From: Owenia fusiformis
Lineage: Eukaryota; Annelida; Polychaeta; Sabellida; Oweniidae
DNA: 64,000 nucleotides
Reading direction: 5' to 3'
Assembly (NCBI GenBank): GCA_903813345.2
Contig: CAIIXF020000008.1
Span: 9,201,278 to 9,265,277, forward strand
Shown: piece by piece, positions 49,001-59,530 of the stretch
How positions within the stretch are numbered: the first letter of the stretch is position 1
How the letters are laid out: each line of letters opens with the position of its first letter
Notes under the pieces: model-generated
What the model was told of the DNA's origin: nothing
Databases searched by the model: none
Seen by the model: only the letters and a program-made list of their open reading frames with translations
Translations under genes and position numbers: made by a program

Positions 49001-49100
49001 AATTGTATTTCAACCTCATTACTTTAATCGGGGATTCAACATCGGCACTTTTACACTAACATTTCACGAATTAGTATTGTGGATTTGTATTATATTCAAA
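43014..49100. other. ITPK1 3' flank and intergenic region
   Basis: AATAAA at 43351-43356 is a plausible ITPK1 polyadenylation signal. The rest is A+T-rich with no recognised exon. It includes a short hairpin with GCAGGCCCGTAGCCAGG ends at 46976-47040, a dispersed repeat at 47185-47335 and a long stem-loop at 48116-48280. Small ORFs (44176-44406, 45901-46107, 47072-47266) show no domain or splice context. Confidence 0.55.
48116..48280. repeat. 165 bp imperfect palindrome
   Basis: GAGGATTGGCTCCCAGAATG (arm 48116-48139) pairs with the arm at 48257-48280 (CATTCTGGGAGCCAATCCTC). Inner sequence also pairs (CCCATATTGTATGGTGACCT against AGGTCACCATACCATATATGGG). Similar GGCTCCCAG motifs flank it at 47987 and 48290. 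It is probably a MITE. The ORFs spanning it on both strands are artefacts. Confidence 0.55.
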
Positions 49101-52100
49101 ATGGACAAATGGATGATTAACTTTATATTTTTCTTCACTATTCTCCACATTGGTAAGTAAATACTTGTATACACGAACCAGTAAATTAAAATAAATCAAT
49201 GCAACATAACACACCGTAAACCATTTTTGGAATCTTTATTTAACCATCAACCACGGCATTGTCTACATCTACATCTACATCAATAATCCACAAAAGGCTA
49301 ATAAGCCCATTTAAAGCAGATGTATAGGTTAACAGTGACATAATTTGAATAGACATAGTCATTGTCATAGACACGGTTAGAATACATTTATGAGTAATTA
49401 ACGCATGTGCACCCCTTCCAAAATCCGACTCCTGAGTCCTGACACAGTGCAGGGTGGTGAATGTACAGGACGGTCCAAATAATGGGACACTCATATTTCA
49501 AAAATAAATATTGATTTTATTTACGAAAATATATACCAATGGATAGGGAATTTACTTATCTTTAATTTGGTATATCATAAGTTCAAATTTATTATATTGT
49601 CTGTTATCCAGCGTCCAAAATATAAATGACGCCATTTTCGTCTCAAAACGGGTTTTCCAAAACTTGCAAAAAACAAATTTTATTGTCAACTTTATTTACA
49701 TAAACAGAACAAATGTTCAATATGTCCATAATTTTGATTAATTATAGCCCTCAATATTGGCCTAAAGTAGTCAATAGCACCATTGATGTGCTGTTGAGAC
49801 AATGAATTTCACTTCTCAATAATTCTGTCCTTAAGGGACTGAATAGATGTAATTTTATTTATATAATCAGACGTTCAATATGTCCATCATTTTAAGCCCT
49901 CAATTTTGGCCTCAACTGGTCAATAGGATCATTTACCGTACAACAACTCAGTCAACAATTCAACTCAAGGGACTGAGTTGTTGTACGGGGTTCATGGTAC
50001 ACCAATTCTGTTAGTTCTTCCAATACGTGATAGTCGCAGATGTTGGATGATCGGGTGATCTGGGGGGGGGCAGTGATTAAGGGGGGTGAATCTGGGCACA
50101 TTTTCCTTGAAACATTTGACACTCTTGTGGGATCTGTGGATTGGCACCTCATCTTGTTGGAAAATGTAATGATTACCACGTAACAGAACTAAACTAACAG
50201 AATTGGTGTACCATGAGCCATACAATGTTTAGAAGAGGAATCCATTGTCTCAACAGCATATCAATGATGCTATTGACCAGTTTAGGCCAACATTGAGGGC
50301 TTAAAATTATGGACATATAGAACGTCTGTTTATATATAAATAAAGTTGACAAAAAAACTTGATGGTTTTTGCAAGTTTTGGAAAACACGATTTCAAACGA
50401 AAATGACGACATTTATATTATGGGCGCTGGTTGACAGACATTATAATAATTTTGAACATATGACATATCAAATTAAAGATAAATAAATTCGCTGTCCATT
50501 GGTATATAATAGGACATGATTTCAACAACAAAAATCTATATTTATTTTTTAAATACGAGTGTCCCATTTTTGGACCACCCTGTATATCTGAAAATCGCCA
50601 AATATAAATCGGCTAAAAAGGTTGGGGTTGTCAAACGTTGAAAAATCAGGAGCTATAGTTTTAAACTTTACATCTTATTTCCTTTTTGATACCACGTCAT
50701 ACCTAATTTTTGTAAACCAACGACTTCACCTTATTCGAGGATACACTCAGTGTTAGCAAACGGCAGAGAAAGTATGATTTGCATGTCCAGTGAGAACATA
50801 TTAGAAAAAAATGTATTTTAATGAATGTTGGAACCTTACATTTAAATTAGAAATAAAGGCGGTTACTGTCGGACCACAGGGGCTTATTCAAATCTAACCT
50901 GCAGTAAAATCACGTCAACCTAACGCTTATGTCTTTAAATAGGTAAATTCATCAACTGTGAAATTTTCGTTATTTGAAAAAACTGAAATTTTTCGTTTTC
51001 GGAAAAGCGCCTTGACGGAAAAACATTCACAAATTCGCATTTCTTTGCTCATAAAAAGCCAATTTTTGATATTTCTTGTATAGGGAGAGGTGCGAAATTC
51101 TCTGGTCCTCTGGGCCTATCTAATGGTCGGCTACGGGTAAGACCAAGGCCGCCAAATATTTTCTACGATCCTGGCCCTCCACGTAATCCTATGGGTCCTA
51201 TAAACCCTGAAGAATGTAAGTTACATAGATATAAATAACCAAACTAAATGATATGTACGAGTATTCCTATTGTATTAATTTCTAAGCCACCATAAACGCC
51301 AAAAACGATCTTAGATTATTAGAATAATATACAACGGGCCTTCATTAGCGGGCGTCCATTTGTTTAAGCTATTATAAGAAGATTCAAAAATTGTAGTATA
51401 TGTAATAATATATATCTATCTTCATTTTTCACTTCATCATGTTGAAATAGTAGACTTGCTCTGCTTTGCTTTAGTTAAAATATGCCCTGCTAAATATCTC
51501 TCTGGAAATCCAATCACTCGAGAGAAGATAAGTAAGTGTCAATACTTCACTTGCTCACCGGGAGGAATATACAAGAAGCATAGCTGTCCAAATGGTCTGG
51601 CTGTCCAGGTATCCGTCCGAAGGAAATGGCAATACGATCGTACGGGGGTGGATTACATGCCATGTACCAGGATCTCTTTAGGGTGCGTCAAACCTATCGC
51701 TGGAAACGGTACAGGTCAAATATGTGAGTACATTTTTATAATATCGGTTAAGGCCAGGGTGCATGTTCGGAATTTTTTCTACATTCCCCAATCGAGTCAC
51801 ATGTTATTTTTCAAACAGGTAGGAATTCTTCCACACATTGTCTACATCTTCCAGTTTTGCATAAAGAGTGCACTTATGTGCCTCGAAAAGTCTGGTGGGA
51901 AGATTTGTTTTGTAAAATGTATAAAAAACGAGAAAATTCAGTGATAATTTTTTCTTGTTTTTTATACATTTTATCAAAACTTTCTTTTCTAGGTACATTA
52001 GTGCACTCGTTGTGCAAAAGTGAGAGATGTTGACACTGTGGGGAAGGAGTGATTCAAATTTGAAAAACAACATGTGACCCTATTGAGGGTAATTGCAGCA

Positions 52101-54854
52101 AAATTCCGAACATGCACCCTGACCTTAAGTATGAAAGTTCTGTGCAACGTTCCAGTCAAATATGAGAGTACAATATTAAGTCAACTCTTGTAGGATAAGA
52201 GAATGTGCAATTTTGGTCAAATATCAGTCTATAGCTACAAGCCTCTATAATCTCCTCCCCTTAGTAGTAGGGGGGGGGGGGGGTCACAAGAGCTTGTATC
52301 GAGACTTGTCAAATATGTGAGTAAATTGAGCAATTCTAGTCAAATGTTAGTAAAATGTTCAATAGGATAGTTTCTAAATAGCAGAAAAATCAATGAAATC
52401 TCGTGCTGCCATCTTTTATTCAGCTTTTAACTCGGGCTAGAGCTCCATTCATTTACATGCCAAAATCTTGGAAAAGTGGCTTAATTTCATGATTTATCAA
52501 AGTGTGTTTGTTGAATCTGTATAAAACTTGAATGATATACCACACGATGACCCTGTTTATGTACATGATGTGATTAAACATGCAAATGTTGATTGACATA
52601 CAAATAATCCACGGATTTAAAGAATTTTAGCATTGCATCTCTGGACATTTGGCCCAAGTTTTTTTAAATTGTTATAGAAAATTATTCAAATTACATAACT
52701 GTGTAAATCAAAGCTATTAAAGGAGAAAACATTTCACTGAATTCAGATATGCCATTTAAAAGAAGGTAATGTAAGTCATTAAAGTCTAATATGCAAGTCT
52801 CTTAAAATCTCACGAAAAACGAGATTTAGCGAGATTTCAAAAGCTATATGGAAACTATACTAATTCAAGCCAAACATTTGAACACAGGTAATGAACAATT
52901 TCAGTCAAATATAAGAGTAATGAACAATTGCATCAAATGTGACAGCAATTCAAGTCAAACGTATGTGTAAATTCCTGCAACATAAGGGTGCCACATTAGT
53001 AATATGAAAGAAATGTATAATTCTATTGCATAACCACCTTTGATTCTGTCTAATTGTAGCCGATACGCCAGTGGAAATTTGTGGAATAGATTTGGTATTC
53101 GCCGCTGATATTTCCTGTTCAATTTCACCTGCCAATAAAGCTAAAGTAAAGAAGTTCATAATAGCAGCATCGAGTAGCATTCCAGTGAGGTCCCAGTATT
53201 CTAGGATTGGTGTTCTGACATTTTCTGACAAGGTTTACCATGTAGCTTACATGAATGAATTCACAAGGCAATCTCAAGTAAGCTGTAATTAGATTTAAAG
53301 GGACACAAACACGAACGCCAACCGCCGAAAAGCAACCGCCAAACGCCGAACACCGTCCACAAAAGAGTTAGAGACTGATAATATAACTGTTGGTAGTGAC
53401 ATAAAAACCATACTAGTATGCAATTTATAAAATTATTTTATTCATCATCAATATATGCCATGGGATACTACAAGGCTCTGCTTTTGATAAAGGTACGAAC
53501 ATGTCAAAATGTGTCTTTGATGTTTGTTCAGAAATTATGCATGAATCATGAATACCAACATGAAAATGTTATTGATTGGATCATAGCAAATATGTTCAAA
53601 CAACAACGTACAAACCTACTTTGTGTGTTCCAAGATTTACCCGCCCTTACATGTTCCTCAATGACCATTAAAAAAGAAATAACCATTTATTCATTCGTGT
53701 TCGTCCATATAATATCTCTAAAAAATGACAATTCATTCATTTATGTTCGTCCATATATAATATTTACAAAGAAATGACCATTCATTCATTTATGCTCGTT
53801 TATAGAATATAATCGGAAATGATCGACCATTCATTCATTTATGCTCGTTCATATAATATAATCAGGGGCGTAGCCAGCTTTCAGTCAGAAGGGGGAGGGG
53901 TGCGATCGCCCAAAAAATTCGGTTTTCAGATTGTGGCATGAACAAGCCAAAAATACGATTTATCTTGAATTTTACAAAAATTGATGCAACTTCCTTCAAA
54001 ATTGAGCTAGAAGCATAGTCATTACAAAAAATGACCATTCATTCATTTATGATCGTCCACATATAACATAATCATTACAAGGAAATGACCATTCATTCAT
54101 TTATGCTCGTTCATATAATATAATCATTACAAAGAAATGACCATTTATTAATCTATGGTCGTCCATATATAATCAAAAATATGACCATTCATTTGTGTTC
54201 GTTCATATAATGTAATCATTACTAAAAATGTATGTTCATTCTTCTATCTTCAGCTTATTGAAAGACTTAAGGCGATGACAACTGAACCCCTCGCTTGTGG
54301 TACAAGAACCGATGAAGGATTGAGAGAGGCCAGAGAAAAATATTTTTCGAAAATGTTCGGTTCTAGACCAGATAGACAGGTAAACATTTATATTGATTTC
54401 AACGCATTTATTTTTTGTATTTCAGTACAATATTGAGAGTTAATGGGTTGCACGACTACTTGACATTATGTAATAGTTGTAATTATAATATATTATAATA
54501 ACAAGCAATATAATATAATACAACAGGAAATGTTTGCGCTTACAGAAAGTTTTAATTGTGCTGTCCGACGGGTTTACATACCCAACGTCGTTCCAGAAGG
54601 ACACTTTCTATCAGGCGAATCTTATACACAAAGCAAATATTCAAACACATGTAGTTGGACTCCCTAATTTGAAACTATTGAATCCACCAAAGGATGCCAA
54701 GGGAAAGGCGACCAATCGATTCACACCCGAGGCTGCACGAGAGGAGTGGCTTAAGATTGCATCAAAACCAGAAAATGTATTCACGCTCTCATCATTCGAC
54801 CAGTTATTTTTACAACTAAATCAAATTGTCAAAACAGCTTGTTTCACAATTTAG
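49101..54854 (+). CDS. Secreted peritrophin-like/VWA domain protein, copy A
   Basis: Predicted extracellular protein of 361 aa; exact role unknown. Exons: 49101-49152, 51084-51215, 51475-51723, 53060-53277, 54254-54379 and 54546-54854 (TAG). All introns are GT-AG and the frame is continuous. Residues 1-18 (MDKWMINFIFFFTILHIG) form a signal peptide. Residues 19-62 are a Pro/Gly/Arg-rich linker. Residues 65-132 hold six cysteines (65, 83, 88, 99, 125, 132) with KCQYFTC and CPNGLA, the pattern of chitin-binding peritrophin-A/CBM14 domains but with a long Cys4-Cys5 loop. Residues 150-361 are a VWA domain with a complete metal site: D161-I-S163-C-S165, T234 and D267 (VLSDG). VWA domains bind protein ligands through this metal; chitin binding is inferred from the cysteine pattern only. 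Copy B downstream has the same exon phases, so the pair arose by tandem duplication. Secreted VWA plus peritrophin proteins occur in mollusc shell matrix, which is one possible role. Confidence 0.9.
49467..50583. mobile_element. Relic Tc1/mariner-type element with long inverted repeats
   Basis: The outer ends ACAGGACGGTCCAAATAATG and, inverted, CAGGGTGGTCCAAAAATG lie in TA contexts; homology between the arms runs inward for more than 200 bp (GGGACACTC, CCAATGGATAGG, CCAAAACTTGCAAAAA blocks). Between 49952 and 50225 on the minus strand is a transposase fragment with FQQDEVPIHRS, matching the FQQD.AP.H region around the second catalytic Asp of mariner-type DDE transposases. The rest is lost or frameshifted. 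It lies in intron 1 of VWA copy A. Confidence 0.8.
49952..50225 (-). pseudogene. Tc1/mariner transposase fragment
   Basis: The minus-strand frame reads NHYIFQQDEVPIHRSHKSVK, followed by degraded sequence with a PPPDHPIIQHL stretch where SPDLN.IENLW is expected. This corresponds to the second-Asp segment of a mariner-type transposase. It lacks the N-terminal DNA-binding region and the first catalytic Asp, so it cannot be active. Confidence 0.75.
51752..52124. mobile_element. 373 bp TTAA-flanked foldback MITE
   Basis: TTAA at 51748-51751 and 52125-52128 borders inverted ends GGCCAGGGTGCATGTTCGGA and CCGAACATGCACCCTGACC. The arms pair over nearly their full length around a centre near 51945. 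The ends differ from those of the 37438 and 61339 copies, so this is a second TTAA-targeting family. It begins 28 bp after the exon 3 donor of VWA copy A. Confidence 0.75.
52145..52980. repeat. Intron 3 repeats copied from the exon 3 splice-donor region
   Basis: The exon 3/donor sequence GTCAAATAT|GTGAGTA (51716-51730) recurs in the intron: GTCAAATATGAGAGTACAAT near 52157, GTCAAATATGTGAGTAAATT near 52307, GTCAAATGTTAGTAAAATG near 52340, GTCAAATATAAGAGTAATG near 52904 and GTCAAACGTATGTGTAAATT near 52954. Local spacings of about 25-35 bp suggest an old tandem array now broken up by insertions. Confidence 0.5.
52226..52306. mobile_element. MITE of the TACAAGCCC family, with a 14-G run
   Basis: AGTCTATAGCTACAAGCC at the left and GCTTGTATCGAGACT at the right are inverted repeats around a 14-G run at 52270-52283. 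It is inserted among the repeated GTCAAATAT motifs of VWA copy A intron 3. Confidence 0.6.
53660..54225. repeat. ~55 bp degenerate minisatellite in VWA copy A intron 4
   Basis: Units of roughly 50-60 bp contain AATGACCATTCATTCATTTA then TGCTCGT(C/T)CATATAATATAA. About eight copies are visible (near 53660, 53718, 53772, 53822, 54028, 54083, 54136 and 54178). An insertion at about 53872-54015 starting GGGGCGTAGCCAGC interrupts the array and belongs to the dispersed GGCCCGTAGCC family or a similar repeat. Confidence 0.65.
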
Positions 54855-54879
54855 TAACGAATATGTAGAAATTGTACAA

Positions 54880-55675
54880 CTTCGAGCTATGAATCAAATT
54901 ATGAACCCGTCCAGTAAACCAATATCATACCGCCTCATATCATACTATACCCAATCTATCATATGAATTAAATCCATAAACCCGTCTAATAAACCAATAT
55001 CATACCGTATCATATTGTAGTTAAGCAATCCTATCAATCAAATCTTTAAACCCGTCCATTAAACCAATATCATGTCGCCTCATACTATACCAAATCTATC
55101 ATATGAATTAAATCCATAAACCCGTCCAATAAACCAATATCATACCGTATCATACTGTAGAATAGCTATCCTATCAATCAAATCTATAAACCTGTCCATT
55201 AAACCAATATCATACCGCCTAATACTATACCCAATCTATCTTATGAATTAGATCCATAAACCTGTCCAATAAACCAATATCATACCGTATCATACTGTAG
55301 AATAGCTATCCTATCAATCAAATCTATAAATCCATCCATGAAACCAATACCATGCCGCCTCATACTATACCCAATCTATCTTATGAAATTGATCCACAAA
55401 CCCGTCCAATAAACCAATATCATACCGTATCATACTATAGAATAGCTATCCTATCAATCAAATCTATAAACCTGTCCATTAAACCAATATCATACCGCCT
55501 CATACTATACCCAATCTATCTTATGACTTAGATCCATAAACCTGTCCAATAAACCAATATCATACCGTATCATACTGTAGAATAGCTATCCTATCAATCA
55601 AATCTATAAATCCATCCATGAAACCAATACCATGCCGCCTCATAATGTAGACAAGCTATCTTATGAATCAAATAC
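54880..55675. repeat. 140 bp higher-order tandem repeat directly downstream of VWA copy A
   Basis: ACCGTATCATA(C/T)TGTAG-type sequence recurs at 55004, 55144, 55284, 55424 and 55564, a 140 bp period. Each unit consists of two ~70 bp halves (one with ACCGTATCAT, the other with ACCGCCTCAT). One half carries CCAATAAACC, so an AATAAA polyadenylation hexamer occurs once per unit, first at 54988-54993. The array begins about 25 bp after the stop codon and may form part of the 3' UTR. Confidence 0.85.
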
Positions 55676-56164
55676 AGGCTTTGTATAAAAAACCACCTAC
55701 CTCATACCCACCTAGGCACCTACCCACATACGTTGGACATGATACAATCTTTGAAGGGTTCAATTTTAAAGATCTTAGTTTATTAAATCTTAGTTAATGA
55801 TGAAATATAGATGCATTTGTAACGACCCTTGATAGCAAGTTGCTACTACAGCCAAGCTGGGTTCGATTCCCACTCGGGGCATCGAATTTAGCACACTTTC
55901 TTTCAATTTCTTTATCTGGCTTGTTGGACCTATGCTCGCGGTCGTAAGTTAGTTATTCCCCAGGGGCGCCCTCGGGTCATTACGCATTACAATGTACTTA
56001 TATGCCTTTATTTATGGATCTGCCATCCGTCTAGTCATAAAATAAAGCCGGAATTGAAGAAATGTTAATAATTAGAGCTATTTTAATATTTAAAAATCTT
56101 TAAATTGAACCCTTCAATGATTGATCATGTCGGTATGGGGTAGGAGGTTTTTTATACAAAGCCT
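55676..56164. mobile_element. Foldback element inserted in the 140 bp array
   Basis: AGGCTTTGTATAAAAAACC (55676-55694) and GGTTTTTTATACAAAGCCT (56146-56164) are perfect inverted repeats. Pairing continues through CCTACCTCATACC/GGTATGGGGTAGG and TTGAAGGGTTCAATTTAAAG. Flanking CAAATAC and CAAATGC could be a 7-8 bp target duplication, and the 140 bp array sequence resumes on the right (ATAAACCCGTAC). The centre holds a tRNA-like segment, listed separately. Confidence 0.7.
55825..56060 (+). repeat. Possible tRNA-derived SINE fragment
   Basis: GGGTTCGATTCCCACTCGGG (55859-55878) reads as the T-arm with a pol III B box followed by an acceptor-like GGGGC. No A box, D-arm or anticodon arm is recognisable upstream. 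A tail of unrelated sequence ends in AATAAAGCCGGAATTGAAG near 56042. It looks like a truncated tRNA-derived SINE captured in the foldback, not a functional tRNA gene. Confidence 0.45.
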
Positions 56165-56469
56165 CAAATGCATAAACCCGTACATTTTTTTTATAATAAA
56201 GTTAATCTATCTGACAAAAATAAATAAATTAGGAAATTTTCTTGATGATTATATAATGTGTAAGCAGGTTATTCGATCTTATATTGTATTACCAGATTTG
56301 CAGGAATAATATGAACTGGTCTCCTTATGTACTGAGATCCATTCCTCATCTATGAAGACCAATGGAATAGTTCGACATTACAGATATTTCGATTAAACTC
56401 TGTCATAGTTTGCTGTATACTAAATAAGAAAGAATCGTGATGTCATATGTTGTGTGTAGCGGACGACGG

Positions 56470-57133
56470 CCAATATATGCTCCTCAAAAAAGTTAAGGGG
56501 CCGTTAAGGACTGGTCTTTTTCCTCATAGGTTCACATGTTAAACCTCATGTATCTTTGAACTCTATTTTCTAAGTCCGAGATGAAAGAAAAACTGATAGT
56601 GTAAATGGGCATGTACCTTGACTCTATTCTCTATATTTCAGAAAAGTTTCAATTGAATCTCTCTGTTACAATAGGTCAAAAATTGATGTCAAATTTGATG
56701 AAGTTTAAAAAATGGTAGAACCTATGTTAACCAATGGGAAATGGTTGGGTTGATAAAAGTCATATGAGAAAATATCCATCCATCATATTGCTCTCAAAAA
56801 TGGAATCTAAATAGACTAATGAATTTGCTATCTTGTCTTCAACAAGAGTTTCAAAAGTCACTCAACAAAACTCTCAGTTAAATACCATTCTACCATTTTT
56901 TTAATTCATCAAATTTGTCATCAATTTTTGACCTATTGTAATAGAGAGATTTAATTGAAAATTTTCTGAAATATAGAGAATAGAGTCAAGGTACATGTTC
57001 ATTTACACTATCAGTTTTTCTTTCATTTCATACTTAGAAAATACAAAATGGAGTTCAAAGATACATGAGGTTTAACATGTAAACCTATGAGGAAAAAGAC
57101 TGGTCCTTAACATTTTTGAGGAGTATATATTGG
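56470..57133. mobile_element. 664 bp foldback MITE with ~250 bp arms
   Basis: CCAATATATGCTCCTCAAAA at the left is matched by its complement at the right end (TTTTGAGGAGTATATATTGG). The arms pair through GACTGGTCTTTTTCCTCATA, AACCTCATGTATCTTTGAAC, TTGACTCTATTCTCTATATT and AGGTCAAAAATTGATG. No ORF of interest. It lies between the two VWA genes. Confidence 0.75.
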
Positions 57134-57344
57134 TTCCTCGGGTGCAGCAAAAATGTGGCAGAGTTATCTAAAGGTCTATTTTTCAGTTTTGTAATAACAC
57201 ATTTGCACAATTTTATATCCAGAAATCAGAGACATGTAATATATAATGTGCATGAATATCTGTTAGAACGAAATAGTTTAAGCCAGAATATACAGTTATA
57301 ACAAAGAAGACACAACGTGATTTTTGTTCAATATACAATTCATA

Positions 57345-57706
57345 TTACCCTTTGCATTCGTTTGACTTCACTTCTTAAAAGAGAGCTTCGTCTTCACTCT
57401 TTCAAACTCAAATAAACCTGTGAACTGACCGCGCCAATCAGTGTTCGTCGGCTAAATTTGACCGACGTTCTTTATATGGTCATTCCTTCTGACGTCATCG
57501 TTGAGCCCGGAATTGACCAATGACATGCGCATATTTAATTAGAACGCATTTGGCGTATGTTTCTTCAAGCTCGCTGATTAGCGCGTAGGTCAAAAGTGAT
57601 ATAGCGAAACTGTCACCAGTACCCGTCATGGGGGCGGGGCTACTAAACTGTAATATGGTCTCTACTAGGCAGAGTGTAGTTTAACTAGACTCTGCACGCA
57701 GGGTAA
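57345..57706. mobile_element. 362 bp MITE with TTACCC ends
   Basis: The left end TTACCCTTTGCATTCG and right end CACGCAGGGTAA are short inverted repeats. The ends match the deletion derivative at 19527-19609, and blocks resembling TCTAGTTTTAAACTAG near 60190 suggest a third, decayed copy. The interior has higher G+C than its surroundings and no ORF. Confidence 0.6.
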
Positions 57707-57790
57707 ATTCATATATACAGTGATACTATTTTACCATACTTAATGAATAGGTATTGAATGTAGACACGGTGGTATAGGACTAAATAATAA

Positions 57791-58798
57791 GTCTTGTCTA
57801 CGCGTTTTCAGGTGAACCGTTTGGTAGATCAATTTCAAATTTTCAGGGATGATTCTAAATATGAATATCTAGATCTGATTAGTTTTTTGGCATTCTGGAT
57901 AAATGTCAAGGCAGCCATTTTGGATTTTCCGTCTTAAAATCTTGCCCGTAAAGTCTTGTCTACACGTTTTTAGGTGAACCGTTTGGTAGATCAATTTCAA
58001 ATTTTCAGGGATGATTCTTAGTATGAAAATCTAGATCTGATTAGTTGTTGGGCATTCTGGGTAAATGTTGAGGCAGCTATTTTGGATTTTCTGTCCTAAA
58101 ATCTTGTCTGTAAAGTCTTGTCTACACATTTCCAGGTGAACTGTTTGGTAGATCAATTTCAAAATTTCAGGGATGATTCTTAGTATGAAAATCTAGATCT
58201 GATTAGTTTTTATGCATTCTGGATGAATGTCAAGGCAGCCATTTTGGATTTTCCGTCTTAAAATCTTGCCCGTAAAGTCTTGTCTACGCGTTTTTAGGTG
58301 AACCGTTTGGTAGATCAATTTCAAATTTTCAGGGATGATTCTTAGTATGAAAATCTAGATCTGATTAGTTTTTGGGCATTCTGGGTAAATGTCAAGGCAG
58401 CCATTTTGGATTTTCTGTCCTAAAATCTTGTTTGTAAAGTCTTGTCTACGCATTTCCAGGTGAACCGTTTGGTAGATCAATTTCAAATTTTCAGGGATGA
58501 TTCTTAGTATGAAAATCTAGAACAGATTAGTTTTTTGGCATTCTGGATAAATGTCAAGGCAGCCATTTTGGATTTTCTGTCCTCAAATCTTGTCTGTAAA
58601 GTCTTGTTTACATGTTTTCTGGTTAACTGTGTGACAGATCAATTTCAAATTTTCAGGGGTGGTTCTTAGTATGAAAATCTAGAACTGACTAATTTTTTGG
58701 CATTCTGGGTAAATTTTAAGGTGGCCTTTTGGATTTTCCGTCCTCAAATTATGTCGGTAAAGTCTTGTCTACTCATTTTTAGGATAACCATTTGACGA
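57791..58798. repeat. 162 bp tandem array, six copies
   Basis: GTCTTGT(C/T)TAC starts units at 57791, 57953, 58115, 58277, 58439, 58601 and a partial one at 58762, an exact 162 bp period for five steps. Each unit has GATCAATTTCAAATTTTCAG, TGAAAATCTAGATCTGATTA and CATTCTGGGTAAATG blocks and ends GGCAGCCATTTTGGATTTTC. The last units are more diverged. The block order matches the internal repeats of the element at 22277-22866. Confidence 0.9.
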
Positions 58799-58879
58799 TA
58801 AGATTTCCCCTAGGTACCACGAAAAGGAACTATAAGCCCCTGATGTGTAAATTACATGGTCACCCGTTTTTAACAAAGT

Positions 58880-59530
58880 TTTTTACCATGTGCAACAGCA
58901 TTATCATTCTGCAGTTGAATGTTGCCCCAAAACACCACGGGGGTGTAGCATTGCTCTAAACAACCTCTGTGATACTGCTCCAAACATAAATAGGACTGCC
59001 TTCATGGACTACCACATCAGTAAGTGTCCTTATTGTCTCCTTCCCCTGCTAGTTTACGACAAAAACGAACACAATTATCAATTTTGTGGAGGGGACATTT
59101 TTCATCACAGGCTGTCATATGACACCAAAGATGAAGTCCAAAGTTTTGGTGCCTTCTTGCCCATTTAAGTCACCTTTCTTTGTTATGGTCAGTCAGCTTT
59201 GGTCTCTTTAAATGTCTTATGGCCTTGTATCCGTTATAAAAAATCACCGGTTGTTTATAGCTCTGAAACACGGGTTTTGAGCTGGGGCAGCAATTCATCT
59301 CGTAGACTTCTGGTTGACTTGAAGCGATTTTGATGACATGAATGCAGCAGGTGGTGGTCTTTTCTTACATTTTTCTCACTTGGGCTACTATTGCTGTGAC
59401 CTGGTGTCACATTCCTGTGGCTTTGGTACCGCTGCAGAATTTTAGAGACTGTTCCTGACACACCATTAGGGTCCTGGCAATGGCATTTTGTTTCATGCCG
59501 GAAAGCGCCATCCCTATGACTAGCCATGCT
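58880..59530 (-). pseudogene. Decayed Tc1/mariner transposase
   Basis: The minus-strand frame 59527-59255 begins MASHRDGAFRHETK and contains GVSGTVSKILQRYQ, then DHHLLHSCHQNRFKSTRSLRDEL, matching the N-terminal helix-turn-helix region of Tc1-like transposases. Further along the same strand, near 58935-58885, fragments reading VVFWGN and LQNDNAVAHG resemble the WGG and FQQDNA.PH segments of the catalytic domain. Frameshifts and gaps separate them, so it is inactive. Confidence 0.7.

Noticed and set aside
55859-55881. Possible tRNA gene from the B-box and acceptor-like sequence
   Set aside because: No A box, D-arm or anticodon stem can be placed upstream. Better explained as a SINE fragment.
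58890-59168. 92 aa plus-strand ORF starting MQQHYHSAVECC
   Set aside because: It is antisense to the decayed Tc1/mariner transposase, which explains the open frame.
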